Positions 45,410-54,959 of a DNA stretch of 64,000 bases are shown one piece after another. The translations under genes and the position numbers were made by a program. Under the pieces are notes generated by a model. The model was not told where the DNA came from. It made no database searches and saw only the letters and a program-made list of their open reading frames with translations. Source of the stretch: a virus; IMG/VR virus record IMGVR_UViG_3300046002_005110, positions 16,943-80,942 of that record, one strand, 5' to 3'. Every line of letters begins with the position of its first letter. Positions within the stretch are counted from its first letter, which is position 1.

Positions 45410-45689
45410 ATTATATTATAATAAACAAGATGGAACACCAAAATACTACAGTATGGAAGATTTGGATGAAGATTACATTGATGTAGATCAAAAAACTTTC
45501 GAGGCTAGTAGATATGACATCAAAGTAGTAGATGGTAAAATAAAGTCTTTATATGAGAATAGTATTTCCAAATATCAATTGATAACTGAGTCAACTGATA
45601 CCTGTATAATGTGTGATTATGATGATATATCCATAATAGTGAATAATAGTTTATCATACAAATTATGGGACTACAAATTCACTAACTAA
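45393..45689 (+). CDS. Small acidic island protein of unknown function
   Basis: 98 residues, MTSKYKLYYNKQDGTPKYYS, acidic and Tyr-rich, with two Cys in DTCIMCDYDD near residue 74. It overlaps the preceding gene by 17 bases, which supports coupled expression. The CIMC pair could bind a metal, but no family is recognised. Confidence 0.55.
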   Translation: MTSKYKLYYNKQDGTPKYYSMEDLDEDYIDVDQKTFEASRYDIKVVDGKIKSLYENSISKYQLITESTDTCIMCDYDDISIIVNNSLSYKLWDYKFTN

Positions 45690-45692
45690 ATA

Positions 45693-45710
45693 TTCAGTAT
45701 GAATACTGAA
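45693..45710 (+). promoter_or_regulatory. Hairpin enclosing the start codon of the next gene
   Basis: TTCAGTAT (45693-45700) and ATACTGAA (45703-45710) form a perfect 8-bp inverted repeat with a 2-base spacer, placing the ATG at 45699-45701 in its tip. CTAAATA at 45686-45692 could be a late box directly upstream. Confidence 0.4.
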
Positions 45711-46643
45711 AAAATTATAGAATATGTAGATGTTGCTGACTTAGATTGTATATATCTAAGTTATGATGAGCCGCAGAAAGAGCAATTTTGGGTAAAAATA
45801 AAGAACATGATACCATGGGCAAAACGAGTAGATGGCGTTTATGGTAGTGATGCTGCACATAAGGCTGCAGCCGAATTATCAGATACCGAGAGATTCATTC
45901 TAATAGATGGCGATAATATGCCAGATTCTAAATTTTTTGATTTAACATTAGAGATTACAGAACAAAACAAAAACGCTCAATTTCGTTGGAGAGCCAAGAA
46001 TCATGTAAATGGATTGTACTACGGTAATGGTGGTATGAGTAGTTGGACAAGAACATTTGTTAATAGCATGAAAACTCACGAGAATACTGATGGTACAGAT
46101 CAGACTAATATTGAGTTTTGTTTTGATCCACTTTATTGGCCAATGCATGATTGCTACAGTACTACTTATATCAATCATACTGCAAAACAGGCATGGAGAG
46201 CGGGATTCAGAGAAGGTGTTAAGATGTGTACTAGACAGGGAGTAATACCATCTAGTAAACAAGAATTTTTAAAATGGGTATGGCCTAGTAACTTACGAAA
46301 TTTAAGCATATGGCATACCATTGGACGTGATGTAGATAATGGTTTTTGGGCAATACATGGGGCCAGATGTGGCACACATTATCTTATGTTACAAGATTCA
46401 TGGGATCATACTGACGTAAGAGATTTTAATAAGTTAGATGAGCTATGGGAAATACATAAAAATGATGGACCAGCGGAGTGTGTTGAAATTGGTAAGCAAT
46501 TAAACACACATTTGGGAACTAACATTGTAGAGTTTGATGAACAACAAAGTTTATTTTTCAAAGAATATATCAGTAAAAATTGGCACAATATTGGTCCAAT
46601 GATTACTGAAATGTCAGTAATTAGATCACAAGAAGGATGGTAA
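45699..46643 (+). CDS. Glycosyltransferase-like protein with DGD motif
   Basis: 314 residues. DLDCIYLSYDEPQKEQFWVK, KRVDGVYGSDAAHKAAAELS and ERFILIDGDNMPDSKFFDLT form a GT-A-like N-terminal half with a DGD metal site near residue 91. AWRAGFREGVKM lies at ~168. The same order (GR..SQHAAA, then WYFLVNGKLKVNPKFDF, then TWRTAFRECIKL) occurs at the C terminus of the 957-residue protein at 59198-62047, so the two share a domain. The acceptor is unknown. The stop overlaps the next start (TAATG). Confidence 0.58.
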   Translation: MNTEKIIEYVDVADLDCIYLSYDEPQKEQFWVKIKNMIPWAKRVDGVYGSDAAHKAAAELSDTERFILIDGDNMPDSKFFDLTLEITEQNKNAQFRWRAKNHVNGLYYGNGGMSSWTRTFVNSMKTHENTDGTDQTNIEFCFDPLYWPMHDCYSTTYINHTAKQAWRAGFREGVKMCTRQGVIPSSKQEFLKWVWPSNLRNLSIWHTIGRDVDNGFWAIHGARCGTHYLMLQDSWDHTDVRDFNKLDELWEIHKNDGPAECVEIGKQLNTHLGTNIVEFDEQQSLFFKEYISKNWHNIGPMITEMSVIRSQEGW

Positions 46644-48061
46644 TGACTGATAAACAACCTATTAAATATGATAGAACCATTATAGAAATTAAAAATAAAA
46701 GAGATATTATCAATCAAGTAAGTCCTACTTTTTGTTCGGCAAAATGGGTTCAAAGTACGATATTATTATATAATGGAGAAACACACAGTTGTCATCATCC
46801 AAGTCGTCATAAAATACAACTCAGTGACATTAAAGATAATCCAACTGGTATTCATAATACTCAAGTTAAACTTAAAGCTAGACAAGAAATGTTAGATGGT
46901 ATACAGACCAAAGAATGTGATTACTGTTGGAACATTGAAAATTTAGATAATAATTATATTAGTGATAGAATTTATAAATCAAGTTATTCTTGGGCCTGGC
47001 CTCATTTAGAAGAAATAAAGAAAAGCGGAATTGGAAAAAATATTGATCCTACATATATGGAAGTTGCATTTGAAAACACCTGTAATTTTAAATGCTTATA
47101 TTGTAGTCCAGAAAGTAGTTCTAGATGGCAAGAAGAAGTTAGTCATCATGGTCCAATTTCAGTAACTGGATATAAACTTCATGACGTTGTTTGGCTTAAA
47201 CAAAAAGGAAAATTGCCAATACATAGAGACAGTCCAAATCCATATATTGATGCATTTTGGGAATGGTGGCCAACTCTTTATCCTAAACTTCATACATTTA
47301 GAATTACTGGTGGTGAACCATTACTTAGCAAACATACATGGGCTGTATTGGAATACATAAAAGAAAATCCAAGATCGGATCTGACACTGGCAATCAATAC
47401 TAATATGAATGTTCCTGTTAATTTAATCAAAAAATTAATAGAATATATACAGATAATTGCCCCTCAAATTAAAGATTTTGATGTATATACTAGTATTGAA
47501 AGTACTGACAGTCAGGCAGAATATGCTCGTAGTGGAATGGTATACAATCAATTCAAAGACAATTGTGAATATTTTTTAAAAAACACACCAAATAATTCTA
47601 GACTTCATATTATGACTACGGTTAATCTTATGAGTGCTCCAACATTTATTAATTTTTTAGAATTAATTCAAACATGGAGAGAAAAATATTTTCTTAATCG
47701 GCATGATTTTAGAGTCAGAACTATGATCAGTTATTTACGTTGGCCTCAGTTTTTAAGTTTAAATTTATTATCTTTAAAAGATAAACAAAATTTTGCTAAA
47801 GAATGGATAAGTTTTGTTGAAGATTTTGTAATTACAGAAGAATATGAAAGTTTTCATACGTTTTATGTTGAAGAGTTAGATCAGATAAAAAGATTATGTG
47901 ACTATATGATTACTTCTAAACCAGAAAGTCAGACTCATTATGATGATTTTCGTAGTTTTATCAATACGTGTGATCAGCGCAGAAATACAAGTTTTATTAA
48001 AACTTTCCCTACATTGGAATATATGATGAACTCAAATTATTATGGGCAAACTAGTGAATAA
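46643..48061 (+). CDS. Radical SAM protein 1 (N-terminal Cys motif; paralog of the next gene)
   Basis: 472 residues from ATG 46643, which overlaps the previous stop; the ATG six bases upstream is also possible. The N-terminal segment has SPTFCSAKW, HSCHHPSRHKI and CDYCWNIE, a set of cysteines that could bind an auxiliary cluster. The radical SAM core follows: CNFKCLYC (Cys147, 151, 154) for the [4Fe-4S] cluster that cleaves S-adenosylmethionine, and RITGGEPLLSKHTW for the GGEP SAM-binding motif. SxxSTDSQAEYARSG and TTVNL segments complete the partial barrel. Substrate unknown. It overlaps the next gene by 20 bases. Confidence 0.88.
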   Translation: MTDKQPIKYDRTIIEIKNKRDIINQVSPTFCSAKWVQSTILLYNGETHSCHHPSRHKIQLSDIKDNPTGIHNTQVKLKARQEMLDGIQTKECDYCWNIENLDNNYISDRIYKSSYSWAWPHLEEIKKSGIGKNIDPTYMEVAFENTCNFKCLYCSPESSSRWQEEVSHHGPISVTGYKLHDVVWLKQKGKLPIHRDSPNPYIDAFWEWWPTLYPKLHTFRITGGEPLLSKHTWAVLEYIKENPRSDLTLAINTNMNVPVNLIKKLIEYIQIIAPQIKDFDVYTSIESTDSQAEYARSGMVYNQFKDNCEYFLKNTPNNSRLHIMTTVNLMSAPTFINFLELIQTWREKYFLNRHDFRVRTMISYLRWPQFLSLNLLSLKDKQNFAKEWISFVEDFVITEEYESFHTFYVEELDQIKRLCDYMITSKPESQTHYDDFRSFINTCDQRRNTSFIKTFPTLEYMMNSNYYGQTSE

Positions 48062-49454
48062 ATCTAAAATTATTAATATTATTCCAAGAAAAAATATTCA
48101 GGCTAGTAGTGATATAAAAAGCTATGATCAGGCAAATGAAATTAGTCCGACTTTTTGTGCTGCAAAATGGTACATGACTACTATACATTTGGCTCATGGT
48201 GAAACTCATAGTTGTTATCATCCATGGACTCACAAAATTCCACTTGAAGAATTAAAAAAAGATTCTGGTGCTATTCATAATACTGAATATAAAAAGAGTC
48301 AACGAAAATTGATGTTAAATGGAGAAAGACCTAAAGAATGTCAATACTGCTGGAACATGGAAGATTTGGGTCACATCAGTGACAGAATTATCAGAAACGA
48401 TGAGAAATGGACCAAGTATGATTTAGCAGATTTTAAAAATATGACAGGTGATGAAAATGTTTATCCTAGACACGTTGAACTTAGTTTTTCTACTACCTGC
48501 AATTTAAAATGTAGTTACTGTAATCCAGGAGTTAGTTCTAAGTGGTTAGAAGAAATTCAGAAGTATGGAGGATATAATACTAGTACAAAATTTAATAATT
48601 TTGGTCTAAAAGGACAAGCATTACCATATATCAAAGAGTCAGATGACAATCCGTATATTGACGCTTTTTGGGATTACTTACCTAAAATGTATCCTCATGT
48701 TAAAGTTCTCAGAGTGACTGGCGGCGAGCCGCTAATGAGTAAGCATACTTTTAAATTACTTGACTATGTTAAAACTCATGAAAATAAAAATTTAGAAATG
48801 GTTGTCAACAGTAATTTATGTGTACCTGATTCACTCATTGATAAGATTTTAGAAGCGGCAATTGAGATAGAAAATGCTAATGTTATTCAAAATTTTAAAT
48901 TATTTCTTAGTATTGATGCTACTGGTAAACAAGCAGAATATGGAAGAGATGGACTTGATTGGGAACAATTTAAAAGAAATGTTTACAAGTACTTAAACAC
49001 TGTTGACAACTGTAGAATAGGTTTCACAGTAACTTTCAATATATTTTCAGTGCCTGATTTTCCTAATTTAATTAAATTTTTTCATGAGTTACGAAAAGAA
49101 TTTCATCCTCAGGGCAAAATAGTTACATATGATAATCCATATCTGAGATATCCTCCACATCAATGTATTAACATACTTCCTAATGAGTTTGTAAAATATT
49201 TGAAAGAAACTGAATTATATATGGAACAACATAAAAATGTACCTTTCGGATTCACACAACTTGAAATAGATAAAGTTAAAAGATTGCAAGCATTTATGTT
49301 ACATAAAGATGCATTGATAGATGATCAATTGAATATATATAGAAAAGATTTTGTTATTTTCGTAGACGAACATGATCGTCGTCGAGATACTAATTTTTTA
49401 AAAACATTTCCAGAGTATGAAGAATTTTATAAACTATGTCAAGGACTAACATGA
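48042..49454 (+). CDS. Radical SAM protein 2
   Basis: 470 residues, clearly paralogous to radical SAM protein 1: SPTFCAAKWYMTTIHLAHGE, HSCYHPWTHKIPLEEL and CQYCWNMEDLG at the N terminus, CNLKCSYC at Cys153/157/160, RVTGGEPLMSKHTF, LSIDATGKQAEYGRDGLDW and a common ending of the type RRDTNFLKTFPEYEEF. The tandem pair therefore arose by duplication and may act in sequence or as a complex. The first ~20 residues before SPTFC lie in the overlap with the preceding gene, so the real start might be slightly downstream. Its TGA overlaps the next ATG. Confidence 0.88.
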   Translation: MGKLVNKSKIINIIPRKNIQASSDIKSYDQANEISPTFCAAKWYMTTIHLAHGETHSCYHPWTHKIPLEELKKDSGAIHNTEYKKSQRKLMLNGERPKECQYCWNMEDLGHISDRIIRNDEKWTKYDLADFKNMTGDENVYPRHVELSFSTTCNLKCSYCNPGVSSKWLEEIQKYGGYNTSTKFNNFGLKGQALPYIKESDDNPYIDAFWDYLPKMYPHVKVLRVTGGEPLMSKHTFKLLDYVKTHENKNLEMVVNSNLCVPDSLIDKILEAAIEIENANVIQNFKLFLSIDATGKQAEYGRDGLDWEQFKRNVYKYLNTVDNCRIGFTVTFNIFSVPDFPNLIKFFHELRKEFHPQGKIVTYDNPYLRYPPHQCINILPNEFVKYLKETELYMEQHKNVPFGFTQLEIDKVKRLQAFMLHKDALIDDQLNIYRKDFVIFVDEHDRRRDTNFLKTFPEYEEFYKLCQGLT

Positions 49455-50533
49455 AAGTTAAGTTAACATTAAGAAATCCATTAAATGAGTCAGAAACTCA
49501 TGATGTATATATTATACCAAAAGATGCCCCAATTGGTAAAAAATGGATCGAAAAACTAACACACTGTCTGACAGAGAATCTTAAACTAGAGAAAAATTAT
49601 TGTTGGGTAGGTTGGCCAGATGGATCTCGTGATTTAAAATATTTGACGAACAATCTTATGAAATTTATTAATGTGATTAATAATTATAATGACAGTCCAA
49701 AATGTCTATGGACAGAAAAATATATTATAACAGAAGTATTCAATGAGTCAAATGTTATGACATCGGATTTTCAAGTGAATCATGATTTGTTTAATAAATT
49801 ACATCATCATTTTGAAATACTTCAGGGTCAAGTTTGGAATATCAGTGATTGGTTTATAAATGCCGATAATGAAACTAGATATGCTATCAGACAATTAAAC
49901 AATCATTGTCATGAAATGGAAATTTTAATCAAGCAGATTCGAGCAAAGAATGTATACCCAGATGGAATTAATCCATCAGCTATTATAGCATTTATAAATG
50001 GCCCAAGAGAATTGTTAGAGCCTGAAGATCATGATCATTTTACTCTTCAACGTGGCGCTGGTAGAGTGTTTCTAGGTTATTGTCAAATTGGAAAGATTCA
50101 TTGGGAAGCATATGTAGATGGAGATCAAGATATTCACGATTCTGGTATCAGTGGTTTACGATATGTTAGTGGGGAAATAACTATAGATTTTGGTGCCGGA
50201 ACTGATAATAGACTTCATCATCAAAATAATATTGACAAATATGCTAAATGGCTAGAATTGAATGGACTTTCAATCGACGATAAATATTTGGCTCATGGGT
50301 GGTTACATGTAGCAACGGTTGATTTAACTCCATATACGAACATGTCTCCTCTGGAAATTGAACAATATCTTAGTAAATATTTGGATATTTTTAAAATATC
50401 AGTGATTGATGATAATGATGTTACTATAATTGAATCAATATATGATTATCATTGGAACAAAGTTGATTTTGAATCTTCACAGAAATCAGAATTATTCGAA
50501 ACTTTTAAATCATTTTGTAAAAACACGGATTAA
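49451..50533 (+). CDS. Unknown protein coupled to the radical SAM genes
   Basis: 360 residues from ATG 49451 (ATGA overlap with the previous stop). No known domain is recognised. Notable segments are VNHDLFNKLHHHFEILQGQV and NISDWFINADNETRYAIRQL (~110-150), ELLEPEDHDHFTLQRGAGRV (~185), DSGISGLRYVSGEITIDFGA (~240) and LAHGWLHVATVDLTPY (~285). It is rich in His, Trp and Asp, suggesting metal or ligand binding. It is the only large gene inside the radical SAM run that is not itself radical SAM, so it is the prime candidate for a partner, tailoring enzyme or carrier. No function is assigned. Confidence 0.7.
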   Translation: MKVKLTLRNPLNESETHDVYIIPKDAPIGKKWIEKLTHCLTENLKLEKNYCWVGWPDGSRDLKYLTNNLMKFINVINNYNDSPKCLWTEKYIITEVFNESNVMTSDFQVNHDLFNKLHHHFEILQGQVWNISDWFINADNETRYAIRQLNNHCHEMEILIKQIRAKNVYPDGINPSAIIAFINGPRELLEPEDHDHFTLQRGAGRVFLGYCQIGKIHWEAYVDGDQDIHDSGISGLRYVSGEITIDFGAGTDNRLHHQNNIDKYAKWLELNGLSIDDKYLAHGWLHVATVDLTPYTNMSPLEIEQYLSKYLDIFKISVIDDNDVTIIESIYDYHWNKVDFESSQKSELFETFKSFCKNTD

Positions 50534-50538
50534 TATAA

Positions 50539-51510
50539 ATGAAAGTAATCAAGATAGAAAGACAATTGGATTCAGTAAACAGAAAAACATTTTTTATATG
50601 TTGGACTCTGCATGATTTTTGTAATTATAGATGTAGTTATTGTCCACCAGGACTCAATGGTGGTAATAGACGACATATTACATTTGAACATGTAAAAAAG
50701 TTATATACTAATTTAAAAAGTAAATTGAGTTCAGATACTAAAATAATTATTGCCTTTAGTGGTGGTGAACCAACATTACATCCAGAATTCATAGAGATAG
50801 TTAAATATCTCAGAGAGAATGGATGTGAAGTAACTATGACTAGTAATAGTGGTCGTGGTTTAGAATGGTGGAAAGAAATAGAACCATATCTTACTCATAT
50901 GGTATTCAGTTATCATCCAGAATTTACTAAATTTGACAAGTTCTATGAAAAAGTTGAGTATCTAAGCCAACACTGTTGGATCAATGTTGATATCATGATG
51001 GATCCAGATCATTGGGACGAACTAATAGGATATGCAAATGAATTTAAAAAACTCAAGAGAAATGTAGGTGTAATTCATCTTCCAATTCAACAAAATTTTG
51101 GAACTACTAATGAAGGTCTACTATATTCTTATACTGAAGAGCAAAGACAATTTTTAGCAAATCCTCCTAATTTTTATGGATCTCATGATATACCAAAACA
51201 TAAACTAGCTCAAAGTGGTGGAAAAATTGGGCGTGGGCCAGCTACTGTAACATATGATGATCAAACAACTGAAAGACTTGATTATAAGACTCTTATCGCT
51301 AAAGATTTAAATAAATTTAATGGTCTGACATGTAATATTGGCTTGGAAGGATTAATATTAGAATTTGAAGATGTTTATAGAGGTTACTGTCATGTGGGTG
51401 GTAAAATAGCAAATCTATTAGATGATGATTTTGATCTTCCTATTGATCCAGTGATTTGCAATAAGGAAAGATGTGCTTGTTCAGTTGATATAGAAGTGAG
51501 TAAGTATTAA
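50539..51510 (+). CDS. Radical SAM protein 3 (core at the N-terminus, C-terminal Cys cluster)
   Basis: 323 residues and different in layout from the others. The cluster motif is right at the N terminus, CNYRCSYC (Cys28, 32, 35), with AFSGGEPTLHPEF at ~74 and VTMTSNSGRGLEWW at ~95. The auxiliary cysteines are C-terminal: LTCNIG, YRGYCHVGG and ICNKERCACS, as in SPASM/twitch enzymes. It thus has the usual orientation of peptide-modifying radical SAM enzymes, in contrast to its neighbours. It begins 5 bases after the unknown protein and its stop overlaps the next ATG (TAATG). Confidence 0.88.
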   Translation: MKVIKIERQLDSVNRKTFFICWTLHDFCNYRCSYCPPGLNGGNRRHITFEHVKKLYTNLKSKLSSDTKIIIAFSGGEPTLHPEFIEIVKYLRENGCEVTMTSNSGRGLEWWKEIEPYLTHMVFSYHPEFTKFDKFYEKVEYLSQHCWINVDIMMDPDHWDELIGYANEFKKLKRNVGVIHLPIQQNFGTTNEGLLYSYTEEQRQFLANPPNFYGSHDIPKHKLAQSGGKIGRGPATVTYDDQTTERLDYKTLIAKDLNKFNGLTCNIGLEGLILEFEDVYRGYCHVGGKIANLLDDDFDLPIDPVICNKERCACSVDIEVSKY

Positions 51511-52772
51511 TGAATTCTTCATTTTGTCCCAATCCATTTATATATCTGACTAATAGCACCGACAGTAAAATTAAATATTGTTGTCTGATCAATGACGGAA
51601 TAAAAGACAATGATGGAAAATTGTTCAGTAGTGACAGTGCAAATATGACTGAAGTATGGAACTGTAATGAACTTAACAATGTTCGTAAAAAAATGATCAA
51701 TGATGTAAAATTACCACAGTGTCAAGTCTGTTATAAAGCGGAAGACAAGGGTGGTAGTAGTCTGAGATTGGATCTATTGTCATATTGGTATAATGGTCCA
51801 AAAAGACCAGAATTTCAGAAAATGTATGATGAATATCTCAGTGAAACAACCATGACTGGACCAGTCAGTGTTGAAGTTAGAACCGGTAGCATATGTAATC
51901 TAAAATGTCGTATGTGTTACCCATCATGTAGTATACTTATTGAAAAAGAGTATAACAAAATACAAAAAACTGAACCAGGATGGCATAAATTAAGTTTTGG
52001 CTCAGGCAGTAGTACTGTAATACATGACAAGTATTTTTTAGAAACTATTAAAAATTTTGAAAACATTGAAGTATTAAGATTCAGTGGAGGAGAACCATTT
52101 TTAAATGAATCAACTAATCACTTGATATCCGAAGCAGCAAAATCTGGCCATAGTAAACATATTGATCTGTATGTCAATACTAATTTTACTAAAATCACTG
52201 TACAATTGTTAGAAGATTTAAGTACATTTAAAACCGTTAACATTGATATTAGTTTAGATGGATATAAACAAGTTCATGAATATATTAGAAGTGGATTATC
52301 TTGGACTACTATTGAGGAAAATTTAATTAAATTACGTCCATATTTAAATGAAAATTTTTACTTGACCACTAATACTACTGTTCAAAATCTAAATGTGTTA
52401 TATTTAAAAGAAATTCTAGAATGGACTATATCTGAATTAAATATTACTCCAGTACTCTGTATGCTTAGTAATCCAAAATTTTTAGCAGTTAATAATATGC
52501 CAGATGAAATGAAAATTGAGGCTCTCAAACGGTTGAATGAATTGATGAACAGTGATTTGGTTAATAACTTTAAAAATAGTCATTGGCTCAAGGGCCGATT
52601 GACCAATATTATTGAGACTATTAATCTTAGTTCAGATGTTAATACATTTCAAGAATTTTTGTATTTTACCAAAGTTACTGATAAAGAAAGAAATCAAGAT
52701 TTTCGTGTCAATATACCGGAAGTTGCCGAATATTATTTAAATTATTATAATCAAGAAGATATCAATGTCTAA
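51510..52772 (+). CDS. Radical SAM protein 4, twitch-type with N-terminal cysteines
   Basis: 420 residues. The N-terminal module has FCPNPFIYLT (Cys6), IKYCCLIND (Cys24-25) and LPQCQVCYKAEDKGGSSLR (Cys71, Cys74), then the radical SAM motif CNLKCRMC (Cys129, 133, 136) and RFSGGEPFLNES (~195). The block DISLDGYKQVHEYIRSGLSW follows at ~250. The N-terminal pattern looks like the SPASM/twitch signature usually found after the barrel, here placed before it. It overlaps the next gene by 8 bases. The substrate is unknown. Confidence 0.88.
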   Translation: MNSSFCPNPFIYLTNSTDSKIKYCCLINDGIKDNDGKLFSSDSANMTEVWNCNELNNVRKKMINDVKLPQCQVCYKAEDKGGSSLRLDLLSYWYNGPKRPEFQKMYDEYLSETTMTGPVSVEVRTGSICNLKCRMCYPSCSILIEKEYNKIQKTEPGWHKLSFGSGSSTVIHDKYFLETIKNFENIEVLRFSGGEPFLNESTNHLISEAAKSGHSKHIDLYVNTNFTKITVQLLEDLSTFKTVNIDISLDGYKQVHEYIRSGLSWTTIEENLIKLRPYLNENFYLTTNTTVQNLNVLYLKEILEWTISELNITPVLCMLSNPKFLAVNNMPDEMKIEALKRLNELMNSDLVNNFKNSHWLKGRLTNIIETINLSSDVNTFQEFLYFTKVTDKERNQDFRVNIPEVAEYYLNYYNQEDINV

Positions 52773-54048
52773 TAAAATAAAAAATTCTAGTTTCTGTGTT
52801 TTGCCATTCATTCATGTGGCTGCAGATCCTGGTGGGGAAATTAAACCATGCTGTCTGACAAGAAATAGAAATGTGGATGCAACTGGCAAGCCATATAATT
52901 TAGGGTATGATAAAATTGAAACATTTTTCAACAGCGATTATATGAAATCACTGAGAAAAGATATGATGACAGACGTTCGCCCAACTACATGTCAGACATG
53001 TTACGATGAAGAATCTTCTGGCGGTATTAGTCAGCGACAGACATATACTAAAGGATGGTTTGAAAAAGACCCAGAACTAACTCAAAAGATACTAGACAGT
53101 GAATTACAAGATTATCAAATTGAACCAGATATTAAATATTTTGATTTGAGATTTGGCAATATGTGTAATCTAAAATGTAGAAGTTGTGGTCCTGTTAATA
53201 GTGTACAATTGTTAAAAGAGTCAAGAGAAATACAGATTAATAATCCGGAAATAAGAAAATATTTTTTGTTCAATGATAAAAAAGTTGACAATATCAATGA
53301 TTGGTATCAAACATCTGAATTTTGGGAAAATTTTGTATCTCAAGAAGACAACGTAGAACAACTATATTTTACTGGTGGTGAACCAACTATTATTGAACAA
53401 AACTATGCAATATTGAATAGATTGGTTGAAACTGGACGATCACAGTCTGTGTCATTAATTTTTAGTACTAACATGACAAACATTCAACCTAAGTTTTTGG
53501 ATTTAATAAATCAGTTTAAGAGTGTGACATTTTTGGCAAGTTGTGAGGGATATGGTAATGTTCATGAGTATCTTAGATATCCAGCCAAGTGGTCGGTATT
53601 TGAAACCAACATTCGTAAATTGGCAAAAATGGATCCACATAGAATAACTATACATTGCACTCCAGTTGTTCAGTCGGTTAATCTCAGTCAGATCACTGAA
53701 TTCTTTAAATGGATTGATTCAATAAATGAAGAATATGGATTTAATAGAGTAAACATTTTACCTATAGTATTAACATTTCCCACTCACTTGACGTTTGAAA
53801 TTCTCCCATATGATATGAAACAACGAGCATTGATTAAACTTAACGAGTTTTTGAAAACATCTAGATCATCATTAAATCCTCATTTTGTGGGTAGAATTAA
53901 TGTAATAGTTGACAAATGTAATAAAGACATGTATAATGAGACAGAACTTATAAAATTTAAAGAGTTTACACTGCTTCTGGATCAGCATAGAGAACAGAGT
54001 TTAAACACTGTTAATCCGGAATTATATCAATTGATTTCAAAACTATGA
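52765..54048 (+). CDS. Radical SAM protein 5, twitch-type
   Basis: 427 residues. FCVLPFIHVAADPGGEIKPC is followed by a second Cys and by TCQTCYDEESSGGISQR, the same N-terminal module as protein 4. CNLKCRSC lies at Cys134/138/141 and YFTGGEPTIIEQN at ~205. ASCEGYGNVHEYLRYPAKWS shows the loop common to this group, although it has ASCEGY where the others have SIDGY or similar. It closes with an EQSLNTVNPELY tail like the others. It overlaps the next gene by four bases. Confidence 0.88.
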   Translation: MSNKIKNSSFCVLPFIHVAADPGGEIKPCCLTRNRNVDATGKPYNLGYDKIETFFNSDYMKSLRKDMMTDVRPTTCQTCYDEESSGGISQRQTYTKGWFEKDPELTQKILDSELQDYQIEPDIKYFDLRFGNMCNLKCRSCGPVNSVQLLKESREIQINNPEIRKYFLFNDKKVDNINDWYQTSEFWENFVSQEDNVEQLYFTGGEPTIIEQNYAILNRLVETGRSQSVSLIFSTNMTNIQPKFLDLINQFKSVTFLASCEGYGNVHEYLRYPAKWSVFETNIRKLAKMDPHRITIHCTPVVQSVNLSQITEFFKWIDSINEEYGFNRVNILPIVLTFPTHLTFEILPYDMKQRALIKLNEFLKTSRSSLNPHFVGRINVIVDKCNKDMYNETELIKFKEFTLLLDQHREQSLNTVNPELYQLISKL

Positions 54049-54959
54049 ACAATTTAAATACATCAATAGAATTGGCATTAGATACAAATTGTCAGGCAAT
54101 GTGTATTCATTGCTCGCCATCATATAGTGATTTCTATAGAAATGAATCTGATTCTTTAACTCAAATTACTGATCATAGAGTAATCAAAGCATTTTATAGA
54201 ACCAGAGCTAAAAATGCATTCACAGAAAAATCTGAAATTAAAAATTCTGTATATTGGGATAATTTTTGGCAAAATTTAACTCAATTGACTGAGATTAGTT
54301 TGAATGGTGGTGAACCATTACAAAGTGAAAACACATTAAAATTAATAAAAGATTTAAGTAATCATGATCATGCCAGTAAGATAACATTAAAAATATTTAC
54401 TAGTGGAATGTCAATTCCTGATTGGTTTTTTGAAATATTAGAAAAATTTAATCAGGTCATTATAACATTCAGCATTGATGCTACTGAAGAACAAGCCGAA
54501 TATCTTAGATGGCCAATTAGATGGGAATCCGTAGTTGATAATGTAAAAAAATCAATGTCATATTCAAATGTTAAAATATATTTCGCTCTATCGGTTCATT
54601 CATTAAGCTTAAGTTGTTTTCCTGATATAATTAAGTGGATATTCAGTTTAAATTTAAACTTGGATTATAATCCTTTAACTTTTAAATATGTTCATAGACC
54701 AACTTGGATGGATGTAAGATTTGTTGAACAACATACTAAAGAATATATAAATCAAATAATTTGGGACTTTATTGGCCAATGCAATCAAGATGACTGTCAC
54801 AAATTATTAATTAATTCTCTCAAAGGATGTTTAGATTTTATGTGGCAACATAAAGATCAAAGACAAAATGTATTACTTCGTAATTTTATTATTAGTATGG
54901 ATAAAAAGCGTAATACTAATTTTGATATAGTTTTTCCCAAACTAAACAAGGTCATATGA
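54045..54959 (+). CDS. Radical SAM protein 6, short form without the N-terminal module
   Basis: 304 residues. It starts almost at the barrel, with CQAMCIHC (Cys16, 20, 23), then SLNGGEPLQSENT (~86) and FSIDATEEQAEYLRWPIRW (~143). The N-terminal auxiliary-cysteine module of its neighbours is missing, and no C-terminal Cys cluster is obvious, so it may use only the SAM-cleaving cluster. The NTNFDIVFPKLNKV ending matches the family tail RNTxFxxxFP. It is coupled to both neighbours by ATGA overlaps. Confidence 0.85.
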   Translation: MNNLNTSIELALDTNCQAMCIHCSPSYSDFYRNESDSLTQITDHRVIKAFYRTRAKNAFTEKSEIKNSVYWDNFWQNLTQLTEISLNGGEPLQSENTLKLIKDLSNHDHASKITLKIFTSGMSIPDWFFEILEKFNQVIITFSIDATEEQAEYLRWPIRWESVVDNVKKSMSYSNVKIYFALSVHSLSLSCFPDIIKWIFSLNLNLDYNPLTFKYVHRPTWMDVRFVEQHTKEYINQIIWDFIGQCNQDDCHKLLINSLKGCLDFMWQHKDQRQNVLLRNFIISMDKKRNTNFDIVFPKLNKVI

